Source: Silene noctiflora
Taxonomy: Eukaryota > Streptophyta > Magnoliopsida > Caryophyllales > Caryophyllaceae
Reading direction: 5' to 3'
Length of the DNA stretch: 20,933 nt
Assembly: GCA_009801015.1 (NCBI GenBank)
Contig: VHZZ01000006.1
Location: 419,054-439,986 of the forward strand
Made by a program: the position numbers and the translations under genes. Below the pieces are notes generated by a model. That model saw only the letters and a program-made list of their open reading frames with translations. It was not told the DNA's origin and made no database searches. Of the stretch, positions 8,822-18,479 are shown piece by piece. Every line of letters starts with the position of its first letter. Within the stretch, counting starts at the first letter, position 1.

Positions 8822-9460
8822 TTACTCTTTTTCTTTTACTGTTTCCTCAGACAAACCAGCATCGCGTTCTAGATCACAGTCTTCATTCGTCAATGACTTT
8901 ACCATTGTACATGGGCGGCTTCTCATATTCCGAACAGACCAACCATGAAATGGTCTTACATGTGACAGCAACCTGTTAACAAGGTAATTAGATGAGGAAT
9001 ACATATATATATGGATTTAGGTAGGTCACATATGTGAAACCCGAGATACAAGACTCGCAGGAGTCGCAGCAAATGCATAAACCAACAAGTTACAACAGCA
9101 GGCATAAAAGTGATCAACAATTCACAATAGAAACTACATACAGCACGGTGTTGCAGACAACCAGAATCCTGAACTGCAGAAGTATTAGTCAAAATCACGG
9201 AACATTTGTTGTGAAAAATCTAATCACAGAGACTGCAAAAACACATCTTCCAATTTGCAAAAAAAAAAAAATAACGGTGGAACAATGGTTTAGTGCAGAT
9301 TCGGACAATCAAATGAAGATGACGAGAAACGGTCATGAAATTATACAGTACAGTTCATTGATAAGGAGGACATGTAAGCAGTGTGCAGGAAAAATATATA
9401 CCTGTATAGCAGATTAGCAGTACAGTGTTTCGAATAAAAATGACAACGATCCACGCCTGG
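8822..9460 (-). CDS. Possible 3' end of an unknown spliced gene
   Basis: Two minus-strand segments join in frame. The first, 9460-9402, is preceded by TCATAG and followed by the donor ATACAG|GTATAT. The second, 8972-8822, follows the acceptor TTAACAG|GTTGC. Across the join the translation runs HCTANLLYR|LLSHVRPFHGW, then MRSRPCTMVKSLTNEDCD and finally LSEETVKEKE before TAA. The second segment is strongly protein-like. No start codon or upstream exon could be placed: the region above it is the 3' UTR of the TRM gene. It may be an alternative 3' part of that transcript, a separate small gene, or a relic. I do not recognise a domain. Confidence 0.25.
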
Positions 9461-9695
9461 CTATGATCTAAAAATCGTCTTCATAAGGTAGAACTTTTTT
9501 ATAATTCCGATTTTTCATTAACAAAATTTTTATATATTACACCACTAAATAGGTGGAACTACATTCACTACACATTATTATACACTTAATGTAGTAATCT
9601 TCAACAATTTGTACACCAAATCTCGGTCACAGATCAACAGACATCTTACGCAGCATCACGCAGGTACTCGACTGCCCTACCTACGAAAAATATGA

Positions 9696-12290
9696 CTACA
9701 CTGTTACTTGACAGCAAACAATTTCGCCCAACAATTCGTCAAAAATCCAATCCTCCAGATCTACAGCAAGAACTTCAGTATCCCGTTGTAAATTGCTCCA
9801 ACCACTTTGATGTCTAGACAACTCATGAACAATTACACTGTCAAAATCCTCATCAGTTTCTGGTTTCCACAGGAGGTACTCGCTTATAAATTCCCAAACT
9901 TGCTCAACCACCCAATTATCTACTTTTCGGACTGGATGAACAACACAACTAGACGTCAATGGCTTAGGGTAATAAGCGTAATTCTCATTAATTTCAAGCA
10001 ATGCTTCATTGAGCAAATCAAACAAGATTTTCCGCTGAGAAGGAGACATGACTATCTCCTTCTTTGACGACGGGTTAGACTCAAATGGGAAAAATATTTC
10101 GATATCATCAAAGAGTGCAGGGTCAAGTGGGTCGTCTAGCGTGTGCTGCGCACCCAACTGGCCGTATGTTGTTGTGAAGCCTATTATGTCAAGAACAAAT
10201 TTCACGTACTGTAAACTCTCGTTGCTGTCAATTTTATCTACATCAAAAAAAATATCGGACATCAAAACTTTGTAAGACGGTCTTAGACAACATATGTCGA
10301 CCCTGACTCCTAGTACAAAACTTTAGTAATCATGGACATATAAACAGGAAATAAACAGAAAATAATTAGAATCATGAGAAAAGAATGGAGTAAGCGATAA
10401 CCTTCTATAATCGGGCAGTGCTCCAAATTTTCAGTTTCTTCTTGCTGAGAATGCATATCTATTGCAGAAACAGAAGAAATTCCTTTGTTTGTCTCGCAGT
10501 CGTGATCATCTGTTAGTTCTGAAATATCTACTTGATGAATGTTCTCCCCTTGCTCAGTACCAAAGCTACCACTCCGTAGAACATTGTTTGATTCTACCGA
10601 AGTTTGAGTACAATCTAGACAATCACGCTCTCTACAAGAGTCGACTCTTACCAATCTCGCTTCATCACATTCACGTATATTATGTACAGCACTCTCAATC
10701 GTAGCTTGAGGTACTCCATTCTTATTGTTACTAGTTGCATAAATCAAGGGACCATATCTATCCAAGGACTCCTTCAAAGACGAGGATCTTCCGATGTTCT
10801 GAGACCTAGATTTCCGTAAGTCATAACCTTGTTGGTTCAGTATAGGCCAAACTTCATTAAGCTTATGCTCAAGTTTCTTAGGTGTTTTACCAAAAGTTAC
10901 TGAATTCCTTGACGGAGCATTTGAGAAAGGAAATGATCCCGATTTTACCAACCTATGTTTTTTCCGAGGACTATCTTGTAATATTTTGAGGAACATATCT
11001 TGATCAACTTTGAACAACTCAAAAACACCCACATACTCTTCCATTAATTCGCTATGCTTGACACTTGCAGCGTGACTGAGATTAGCAGACTCGTCCGCAG
11101 GATTAATAGCTGTTAATAACTTTGGATTTGCTTTAAGAAGAGATATTAAAGTTGGAGCAGCAAGATCAGTACATACATCCTTCAAGGCTAGCAGTTCATG
11201 TTCTTGAATCGAGTTTTCTTTCCCGCAGTTGCTCACACTATATGCTAGCAACGCTTTGATCCTATTTCTAATCGACTTTTTTTTACTACTCGATCCAGTT
11301 CCAGAAGGACTTGAATTAACCTGTCCAATTTTGCATGATTCACATTATTTACTTTTCTTAAGAACAGTTTTCTTCTGAAGAATTAAACAGTTTTTTTTGT
11401 CAGCACCATTCAGTTAGCTCTGATTTGGTCCTCAAAATCAAACTCGAGACCTTTACTTAAGACCGATCAACCCAATTGCATGATACAGTAAAACTTCTAG
11501 AAATAGTACTGTGAAGTGTGAACTCGAGATCTCTAGTTAAGCTTGATCAATCCAATCGCATGATACAGTTAGTGACCTCTGCTTAAGCCCGATCAACAAA
11601 ATTGCAGGATACAGTAAAACTTCTAGATATAGTACCGTGACACCAAGACCTCTAGCGATCAATCCAATTGCATGATACAGTTAGAGACCTCTACTTAAGC
11701 CCGATCAACAAAATTGCAGGATACAGTAAAACTTCTAGAAATATTACAGTGAACTGTAAAAAAAAACAATCCGATTGCATGATACAGTTACAGACCTCTG
11801 CTAAGCCTGATCAACACAATTGCATGATACAGTAAAACTTCTAGAAATAGTACTGTGAACGCGAGACCTCCAGTTAAAACCGATCAACCCGATTGCATTA
11901 GACAGTCAATTTTTTTCGAATATTATAGTAAACTGTAAAAAACGATCCAATTGCATAAAACTTACAGAGTAGTTTGTTAATGTATCTTCCTCTAGTTCTT
12001 CCACTTTGCTAAATTCAATCTGCTCATTAATCACTGCATTCAAATATAAAAACAACGGAAACAAATGACTGAGACGGAAAGAGTACAAGTTATCTTACGA
12101 AGAATGTAAAACAAAATCACTAACTTTTAGCTCGTTTTTTACGGGATTTTTGGTTAATGTAAGGAAGCATAAGCATTCTTTTGACATTTTGCCATGGATG
12201 ATAATTCAGCAACCGGAACACAGTCCATATACATCCCGGACCGTCCTTTTCGACCCGAATTGATTGTTTCTTCCATAGATGCTTTCCCAT
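9696..12290 (-). CDS. TRM-family protein (TON1-recruiting motif, DUF4378), four exons, 564 aa
   Basis: Exons are 12290-12125, 12033-11966, 11320-10402 and 10237-9696. Their splice sites are AAAA|GTTAGT / AATGCAG, TCT|GTAAGT / GGACAG, and GAAG|GTTATC / GATGTAG. Phases 1, 0 and 1 match at every join, giving 1695 nt. The short first exon begins MGKHLWKKQ and carries EKDGPGCIWTVFRLLNYH, the basic N-terminal signature of this plant family (compare KDxxGCMWGxF). The middle exon is Ser- and charge-rich and probably disordered, with LRKSRSQNIGRSSSLKES as a phospho-type patch. The last exon is a DUF4378 domain from about SLQYVKFVLDIIGF to LEDWIFDELLGEIV, whose end matches the conserved C-terminal TON1-recruiting motif. 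Family members bring TON1 and PP2A to microtubules and shape the cortical array and cell form. A 3' UTR of about 200 bases follows. An upstream 5'-UTR intron is possible (TTTCAG just before ATG). Intron 2 contains a minisatellite. Confidence 0.85.
11441..11967. repeat. Minisatellite with nine core copies in TRM intron 2
   Basis: The core GATCAA-(4)-ATTGCATGATACAGT recurs, starting at 11465, 11545, 11591, 11657, 11703, about 11767, 11809, 11882 and 11944 (first and last copies diverged). Copies alternate between two kinds. One is followed by AAAACTTCTAGAAATAGTA and the other by TAGAGACCTCTACTTAAGCC, giving a dimer of roughly 106-126 bp repeated about four times. The last copy, GATCCAATTGCATAAAACTT, runs into the exon 2 splice donor at 11966/11965. 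It fills most of the 645-bp intron. Confidence 0.9.
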
Positions 12291-12392
12291 TTCTGAAATT
12301 TTCTGACAAATTCACCTTAGAATTATGTAATTATCAAATTAACCAACTCTGTTAAAATTCTTTACGCTTCGCTTTAAGCATGTACATGTTAC

Positions 12393-12418
12393 TGAATTGA
12401 TCGAGACAGAGGGAGTAT
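12393..12418. repeat. Remnant of a Stowaway MITE end
   Basis: GATCGAGACAGAGGGAGTA resembles the canonical right end ACGGAGGGAG followed by TA. No matching left end is nearby, so only one end is left. The rest of 12291-12628 is the TRM leader and promoter and shows nothing else definite. Confidence 0.4.
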
Positions 12419-12628
12419 TATACAACTTTAACAATCTGTAAGAAGATTAACATGTACCCATGTTAAAAAACAAAGATTATTAACAAATAACAGTAAAAAG
12501 ATCAAAATTTATTACCTTAATTAGGATTATAAAACAGAATTATAAAGAAGACAAGAATAACGGATGTTGTGGCTTGTGAGTTCCCTGAAACTGTTCCAGT
12601 TTTAAGGAGAAGGTTTGCTATTAGACAA

Positions 12629-12651
12629 ATTCTCGTGTCAGACCGTCTTAC

Positions 12652-12659
<8 letters not shown>
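12629..12659. repeat. Left copy of a 31-bp direct repeat flanking the Helitron
   Basis: ATTCTCGTGT-(C)-AGACCGTCTTACATAATAAT; the right copy at 13148-13178 differs by one base. The left copy has ACAA before it and the right copy has TTGT after it, as if one small palindromic element (ACAAAT...ATTTGT) had been split and partly duplicated. Confidence 0.85.

Positions 12660-12697
<38 letters not shown>
12653..12697. repeat. (TAA)n microsatellite, about 15 units
   Basis: An uninterrupted ATA/TAA repeat of about 45 bases ends exactly at the terminus of the neighbouring Helitron. Confidence 0.95.
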
Positions 12698-12698
<1 letters not shown>

Positions 12699-13148
12699 TA
12701 GTTTTAAACCCGTGCAGAAAATGCACGGATCGTAATAATTAAATGTTCAATACAGTACATAAAAAACATATAATCTCGACATATTTATTCCTTGTTAAAT
12801 TGTTAAATGCAGTCATTAATTTTATCAACAACAAAATTTAAATATTTTTCGATTATTGTTATTTTATGTTTTCTTTAATATAGATATAGAGTATAAGTGC
12901 TTAATGCTTGTATTTATTGCGTTATATTATTAAACAAAAAATATATAGTTTATATTGTAATTTTTTGTATATTATCATTTTGTATGTAGCATGTATTTAT
13001 TGATTGTAACGGTTATTTTAAAGAAATTAAATCAATAAAACTCATATTTTTTTGGTGAGGGACTACCTTTTGATTTTTTTTTTTTTTTTTTTTTTTTAAA
13101 TCAAGAGCCAATAGAAACTCTCCAAACTTAGCTTTTATACTATGTAGA
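12698..13148 (-). mobile_element. Non-autonomous Helitron on the minus strand, 451 bp
   Basis: Read on the minus strand, it starts A|TCTACATAGTATAAAAGC at 13148. It ends with a perfect 7-bp stem hairpin (CCGTGCA, loop TTTTC, TGCACGG; 12728-12710) followed by GTTTAAAACTAG and a flanking T. TC start, hairpin, CTAG end and A/T insertion site all fit. The interior is AT-rich with a 24-base T run at 13074-13097 and no coding. It sits between two copies of a 31-bp sequence. Confidence 0.8.
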
Positions 13149-13178
13149 TTCTCGTGTTAGACCGTCTTACATAATAAT
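13148..13178. repeat. Right copy of the 31-bp direct repeat flanking the Helitron
   Basis: Same sequence as 12629-12659 with one change (T for C at the eleventh base). It begins at the very base that ends the Helitron. Confidence 0.85.
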
Positions 13179-14640
13179 TTGTGTACGTAAATAAAACAGG
13201 TTTTTGTAACCGATTTGGTCCCTTTTTGTAGTTCTATTAGGTAGCTGATTAATTAAAACATAAGAAAAATAAGGTACAATTGTTTAGTATTGTGCGTTGA
13301 ATAATTAACGTAAGCACAGTTGACTAAAAGCGGAACCCGTCTACAATAGGTGGGTACTGAGTAGCATTATAATTCAAACCAACCCAAAGAGACTAAAAGC
13401 GGAGATGAGAGACGAATGTTTAGTCAATTTATTGAGACACCCAACATCGAAATTAATGTTAACCTAAATGATACCGATTCGATTTAACCGGAGTAGAATT
13501 GAAAAAATGAAATATATGCTATATTAAATCCACTCATAACTTAATTATGCACAATTTAACAATATGAAAAAGAGTGCAATATATTACTTCATTTTACAAA
13601 TTACAATAATACTTGTGTGAAACGGTTTTACATAAAAACGGGATTAATATGTAATTTATTTATAAGTTATCTTAATAAACAAATTGTATATAAGTAGTAG
13701 TTAAAACATCGACTCAATATAGAAGTTGGGTGTATGTAATCTCCCATGCACATTGTATACGTTAACATGATGAATAATTGACCGAGACGGTTATTTGTTG
13801 TCTTATTTTATTTTTGGGTGTGTCGGTTAATTATTATCCCTTTTGTTTTAGAATAATTTAATTATTCACTCTCAATTTATTCAACCAGTCATTTAGTGAT
13901 TGACTATCTCCTCTGTTTTTAGTATTTGTGCCAAAATCAAAGGACAACGATTGACCGAGACGGGTGAGTATTAATTAATTAAGTGTTATATATAAACACT
14001 TGCTTTAGTGTTGATAGACTATCTACCTGTATTTAATATTTAGTATGATTTTGGAGGTAATTAGTTCAACAGCTTTTGTGATAGAGAAGCTCCCACTACC
14101 TTACTTATATGATTGCTAAATTAACCTAATTGAGTATTGTTAATCAAAAAAAAAAAAAAGGTAGGTATACGACGGATAGTGTCTGTTACAAGCAAGACGC
14201 GTTGATCTATCTATAGCATACGTTCATATATAATTTTGTAAATAAGAACAGTGAGTAGATTATAAACTAATTACGAGAGTAGAATGTTAATACAATCCCT
14301 GACTCGGTATTATATACTTGGGCAACTAAAACATTTTGAGCTTATATTATTAGAATTTTAAAAATATCATTCATGTTAGAGAAAATTATGAATTACTCTG
14401 TGGTATAATTCGTGAGCCCTGGGAACGCAGTAGTGTTAAAATTCATGAGTGGTCTTACCCGATTCAAATCTGGATTAAACCGGATGGTTTACATCAAAAA
14501 TAATTTGTGAGCAGCTGATACTAGATATAGTAAGTCTTTCGGTAATCATATATGAAAATTTTACCTTATTCTAATAGCGGGATTATGTTTTTAAGTTAAT
14601 TTGTAGAATCTTAGGATTATACGATTCGATCCTACTTGTT
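13179..14640. other. AT-rich intergenic stretch without a recognisable gene
   Basis: No frame of credible composition is seen. A shortened Stowaway-like piece lies at about 13907-13972: CTCCTCTGTTTTTAG on the left and TTGACCGAGACGGGTGAGTA on the right, the latter close to the family's right end. Another GACCGAGACGG piece lies at about 13780. A phrase with AAAAGCGGA occurs twice (13327 and 13395). Confidence 0.5.
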
Positions 14641-14666
14641 TCGTTTGGACGCCATGTCTTATGCGT

Positions 14667-14730
14667 TTGGGCCTCGACATGAATCTTAGGAGCTTTGCAC
14701 TTAGATTTGGGCCCAATCATTTGGGCCTAT
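14667..14730. promoter_or_regulatory. Cluster of TGGGCC (site II type) elements
   Basis: TTTGGGCCTC (about 14667), TTGGGCCCAA (about 14707) and TTGGGCCTA (about 14721) lie within 65 bases. TGGGCC/T elements bind TCP factors and are common near promoters of ribosomal and mitochondrial protein genes. They lie about 1.2 kb upstream of the bL33m start, which is far for this role, so assignment to that gene is uncertain. Confidence 0.35.
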
Positions 14731-14924
14731 TTTGTGTACCTCATCACTACTAATCCATCCGCGTCATCGATCCAAAGTAAAATTCGGCCCCAATAACATT
14801 AGAGTAGGTCTTATTTCAGACGACCATTTTCGTCGGAAACCTTTAAACGGGCTATATGTGACTATTTTATGATTAAATGTGACCATTTTTCATCTGAGCA
14901 TCTGGAACGAGAATTTGCGATAAC

Positions 14925-15120
14925 ATTATATCTAGACCTGACAAAGGTGTCACATGGTTGGGTTTGGGTCGAGTCGGTTTGCATTGAGTCATTTCCGAGT
15001 TTGCAAAAACTCAATCAAATCTTGTTCGGATCCTTTTTTGTTGATCAAGACAGAGGAAATAATAGAAGTAACACATTGTTCTATAGGACCAATTTATCAA
15101 TAAGACTAACCCAATAACAC
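14925..15120. repeat. Possible fragment of a hAT-like repeat
   Basis: TCTAGACCTGACAAAGG followed by GGTTTGGGTCGAGTCGG resembles repeats that start TAGACCTGGCAAA and carry GGGTCGGGTT blocks; an inverse end (TTTGCTAGGTCTAG) is seen at about 19293-19306. A frame of 82 codons here has no recognisable domain and is taken as chance. Nothing definite is seen between 15120 and 15550 beyond AT-rich DNA. Confidence 0.3.
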
Positions 15121-15564
15121 AAAACCCAATTCACATAGTTAATATAATTGGACAAATATTTTTTATTTTAATAACATAATATTATATAATTTAACAACTT
15201 ACACATTTAAATATGTCTGTATCCGTCTAAGATGTCGAGTTATCAAAATAAAAATAAAAGGTAAACAAAATTAAATACTCCGTATAAAAAATTGGGGTAG
15301 GAGTCTAGGACTTAGGAACGGTTCTATAAAAGAGTTGATGTAGAAGTAAATGGTAAAACAGTAACTCTTCTATATGACCGTTCTATAGCATATGACGAAT
15401 CCAATAGAGATAGTAGCCCAATAAATGGGAGTTATATAAAAACAAAACTAAAAATAAAAAAATAAAAATTTGTTTGATATTTATTTTTACACCATGGAAT
15501 CGTGGGGATCAAACTGTCTGATATTTATTTTTATTTATTTTTATAAATTGGGCCTTTAATTAAT

Positions 15565-15752
15565 ACAAATTCTTATTTAAGACGGCCACTATCCGTCTTA
15601 AACTTAAGACGAATAGTGGTCTCTCACACAAATGCAAGTGAGAGGCAAGTGGGTGGAAAATGGATATACCCACTTGCCTCTCACTTGCATTTGTGTGCGA
15701 GAGCCACTATCCGTTTAAGACGGATAGTGGCCGTCTTAAGTAAGACCTTTTG
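15565..15752. mobile_element. Long-hairpin MITE, 188 bp, with 10-bp flanking repeats, in the bL33m promoter
   Basis: Almost the whole element is an inverted repeat with arms of about 80 bp; the last 18 bases at each side of the core (CTTATTTAAGACGGCCAC and its inverse) differ by one base. The left arm has one extra stretch of about 7 bases. Each arm also contains a smaller palindrome (CACTATCCGTCTTAA with TTAAGACGAATAGTG). The ends read ACAAA...TTTGT, flanked by TTTAATTAAT at 15555-15564 and 15753-15762. A 10-bp duplication suggests a Mutator-like origin, though the repeat is AT-only. It separates a TTGGGCCTTT element (15548-15557) from the TATA box at 15869. Confidence 0.8.
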
Positions 15753-15868
15753 TTTAATTAATGGACTGGTCTTATGTTAAGAGACCGTCCTACTCAACAA
15801 TTTGTGATAGTGAAATTGTATTGGTTCGGTTCCAGGTCAGTCAAAATTAAAATTCAATTGTCCGCCCA

Positions 15869-15874
15869 TATATA
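15869..15874 (+). promoter_or_regulatory. TATA box of the bL33m gene
   Basis: The sequence CCA-TATATA-CG lies about 25-30 bases before the CT-rich leader that starts near 15895-15900. Confidence 0.5.
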
Positions 15875-15894
15875 CGATTTCTGACTCGGTTTGA

Positions 15895-16012
15895 GATTTA
15901 CTCTAAACAAGAACTCGTAGTCTCTAACCCTAAACAAGAAACAGAGTCAATCCCTGAAATCAACCCAGTACATCTCCTTCTCTCAATCAAATCAAATCGT
16001 GTTTCAATCAAG
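15895..16012 (+). other. Non-coding first exon of the bL33m gene with telo-box
   Basis: The leader is CT/CA-rich and lacks ATG. It holds TCTAACCCTAAAC (15923-15935), a telo-box as found in the leaders of many plant ribosomal-protein genes. It ends AATCAAG|GTAATA, a good donor. The 896-bp intron runs to the acceptor CTCTTTTGCAG at 16908 and contains a Stowaway MITE. Confidence 0.65.
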
Positions 16013-16316
16013 GTAATATCGCCTCTCTAATTCATATTCTTCATTTCTGTTTAATTTATCGCTGTTTCTTTTTGTACTTCTTTAATTTTCAATTAAATTT
16101 GTAAAATTGTTAATGTATATGTTAATGTTTCAATTGAAGTTGGAGTAATTATTTTCAATGGTAGCTTGTTAATTAAAGATTGATTTTGATTACTTGATTT
16201 ATGATGATGAAGCTTGTCAAACTTATTCAATTAATTCATGATTAAAATTATTCAAACTGAAATATCATTTCTAAATTGTGATTATAATTTAGGAGTATGA
16301 AATTTTAGTTTAGATA

Positions 16317-16452
16317 CTCGCCCCGTCCCGGTCATTTGTTTACCCTTGGTTTTGGCGCAAAAAACCGAGTGTAGAGGATCAAATTGTCGATCAAAAGCAT
16401 TTCCAAAGTAGAAAGGTGGACAGAGGTAAACAAATGACCGGGACGGAGGGAG
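16317..16452. mobile_element. Stowaway MITE, 136 bp, TA duplication
   Basis: The left end CTCGCCCCGTCCCGGTCAT at 16317 and right end ATGACCGGGACGGAGGGAG ending at 16452 are inverse repeats about 28 bp long with few mismatches. Both are flanked by TA. CTCCCTCCGTYCC ends with TA target sites define Stowaway (Tc1/mariner). It lies in the 5'-UTR intron of the bL33m gene. A long minus-strand frame here is only a shadow of the element. Confidence 0.9.
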
Positions 16453-16931
16453 TAATTTGTAACGATGTTCGCGTTCTTCTATCCTGTTTCCCAAATAGCG
16501 AATGTCGACATGTTATGTGCACCTAATGAGAACTGTAATTGCTTCCGATTTTGCCGCAAGCTATTTTGGACTTAGTTGGTCTAACTTAAGACAAAGACGG
16601 TCATATCCGTCTTAAAGTGTAAAACGGGTTAAATTCTAGTATTCTATATAGGTGGAATCACAAATAAGAGTTTAGCATTCCTTAGATATCGCGCTTTTTG
16701 TCTCATCCATCCGTTTGATTGCATTCCTTAGGATTTGTTCTGGTTTACTTGCCTGTCTTTGATGTCTCCAAACTTGGTACTCAAACCGGATACCGGGTTA
16801 AACTGTATCGGATCCCGTGCTTTCCTTGAAGTCAGAATACTGTTCTTCAGTTTCCTGACTTTATCAGAAGAAAATTGCCTGGACACTTAGAATTCACCTC
16901 TTTTGCAGGTGTATCGAAATCTAGGTTGAAA

Positions 16932-17105
16932 ATGGGAAAGGCAAAGGGTGGTTCTATATTTATCAGGCTTATCTCCTCTGCTGGTACTGGCTTTTTCTAT
17001 GTGATAAGGAAGAACCCGAAAAAGACACCAGAGAAGCTTGAATTCCGGAAATACGACCCTCGAGTTAACCGCCATGTTTTGTTTACCGAGGCCAAGATGA
17101 AATAG
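16932..17105 (+). CDS. Mitochondrial ribosomal protein bL33, 57 aa
   Basis: The whole CDS is in one exon after the acceptor at 16908. The ATG at 16932 is chosen because the frame before it crosses the acceptor and the conserved protein begins MGKAKGG. The core FIRLISSAGTGFFYVIRKNPK then EKLEFRKYDPRVNRHVLFTE is the bacterial-type L33 fold: an early strand with GTGFFYV, and the YDPRVNRHVLF end. This matches my memory of the short Arabidopsis mitochondrial L33 proteins (about 58 aa). Zinc-binding cysteines found in some L33 are absent, as in the C-minus form. It is a large-subunit protein of the mitochondrial ribosome; import without a cleaved presequence is usual for such short basic proteins. 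It has a telo-box leader and a 5'-UTR intron, typical of ribosomal genes, and appears intact. Confidence 0.93.
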   Translation: MGKAKGGSIFIRLISSAGTGFFYVIRKNPKKTPEKLEFRKYDPRVNRHVLFTEAKMK

Positions 17106-17486
17106 GCTGCAATTTCAACTTCTTTCCAAATGCATCTATGCAAAAATTTACTGTGTTCGTTTATGTATTACCTTTGACCGCGGAACTGTTATGTAGGTCA
17201 TTAGATGTCTCATGAGTGGTTTGTTTCTGGTTCTGCTTAGCCAAATTTTTTCTTAGATTCAAGTAATTTGGGTGTAACTTGACAGCGCTCATATAAATTT
17301 TTTTTCCTCGGAAATAAGATGAACTTCTTGTTATTTTCTCAGATGAGTCGACTCACATGAGCAATGGTTATAGCCTGCTTAGAAATTGCAGGTATCTTGT
17401 TACTTTTGTTGGGGTTATGAAAAAACGGCAATCTGAGTAACAGATGATTACCCAAAATCGGGATTATTGAGGGTGACTATATATTA

Positions 17487-17550
17487 CTCCCTCCGTCCTA
17501 ATCATTTTACAAGTAGTAAGTTTTGGTCACTCGATTGTACTTTGTCGGTT
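17487..17550. mobile_element. Left half of a Stowaway MITE
   Basis: TA then CTCCCTCCGTCCTAATCA is a clear Stowaway left end. The expected inverse end is not found within the next 900 bases. A later insertion (the AT-rich Helitron downstream) may have separated the ends, or the right part was lost. The stretch 17106-17480 is the bL33m 3' UTR and flank with nothing else definite. Confidence 0.6.
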
Positions 17551-17579
17551 GATCAAAAACGAGGAAATTACATAGGAAG

Positions 17580-18378
17580 TGCTATAGGCACAATATAATT
17601 CCACAATATAAATTCTTTCCTAAGAGTTTAAGACTGTAAAAACAGAGAAAAAGAACAGGAAATGCTAAAAGTAAATAAATTATTACTGGAACTTTAATTT
17701 CAAAACTTTCAACCATCCCCTTACTACTAAGTGAATAAAAATTCTCTTAATTTTCCCTCCAAAAAGCATCTAGCTAAATAAGGTAATAAGTAAATTTTCA
17801 TTCATCGCATTATTATTATCTTTTCAATGAATATATGCTTATAATTAAACTCTAATCTTTTAATAAAATTCATAATTATGATTTTTTTTCCCTTACTAAT
17901 AAGAGAATAATAATTCTCTTAGTTTTCCCTCGAAAATGAATCTATTTTCATAAGAACATAATTGATTTTTTTAATAAACTATTATCTTTTTTTCTTAAAA
18001 TATAATCTTAATATAATTATAATTATACTCTAATATTTTAATTAAATTCAAAATTATGATTTTTTTCATTATAATAAAATAAAATTGGTATTAAATTATA
18101 AACTATAAATTATTAAATTTTTCAGTAATGAAATATTATTGCCGTAGAGAATAACTTGACACGTACTTACTATTAGTTTCGTGACAAAAAATAAATTCAT
18201 TAAAAAAATCACAACTTAACTTAATTCTATTTGGTTAGTTGTCCATTTCAATTTTTTTTTTGTTTCATGTCAAAAAATAATGGAATGAAATATTGAAGTG
18301 AAAATTTAAAAATTTTAAATAATAAACTAAAAAAAATAAAAACTCTATATACCGCGCATTGCGCGGGATCTATACTAG
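17580..18378 (+). mobile_element. AT-rich Helitron with clear 3' end, 5' end uncertain
   Basis: The 3' end is textbook: perfect hairpin CCGCGC (18352-18357), loop ATT, GCGCGG (18361-18366), then GATCTATACTAG ending at 18378 and a flanking T. The AT-rich interior holds a diverged tandem duplication with period about 174. ATTCTCTTAATTTTCCCTC near 17740 recurs near 17912, and ACTCTAATCTTTTAATAAA near 17850 recurs near 18027 as ACTCTAATATTTTAATTAA. No Rep or helicase coding is seen. The left boundary given is a guess; no convincing A|TC end was found. Confidence 0.55.
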
Positions 18379-18479
18379 TTAAGAATTAACCACAAAGAAT
18401 GAGAGTACAAACTTGTATAAATTCTACTTTTGCATTCCTTTATTTACATACAGTATCCTATAATCGAGAACACAACAAA

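Noticed and set aside
10462-10704. Plus-strand frame opposite the TRM gene
   Set aside because: It is antisense to a well-supported exon.
11441-11967. CRISPR-like array
   Set aside because: Repeats and spacers are both diverged copies of one tandem unit inside a plant intron, so it is a minisatellite.
12517-12726. Minus-strand frame with a poly-Tyr run
   Set aside because: The Tyr run is the TAA microsatellite read in reverse; there is no protein character.
14869-15117. Plus-strand frame of 82 codons
   Set aside because: It overlaps a probable repeat fragment and has no recognisable domain or splice context.
16282-16494. Minus-strand frame of 70 codons
   Set aside because: It is a shadow of the Stowaway MITE.
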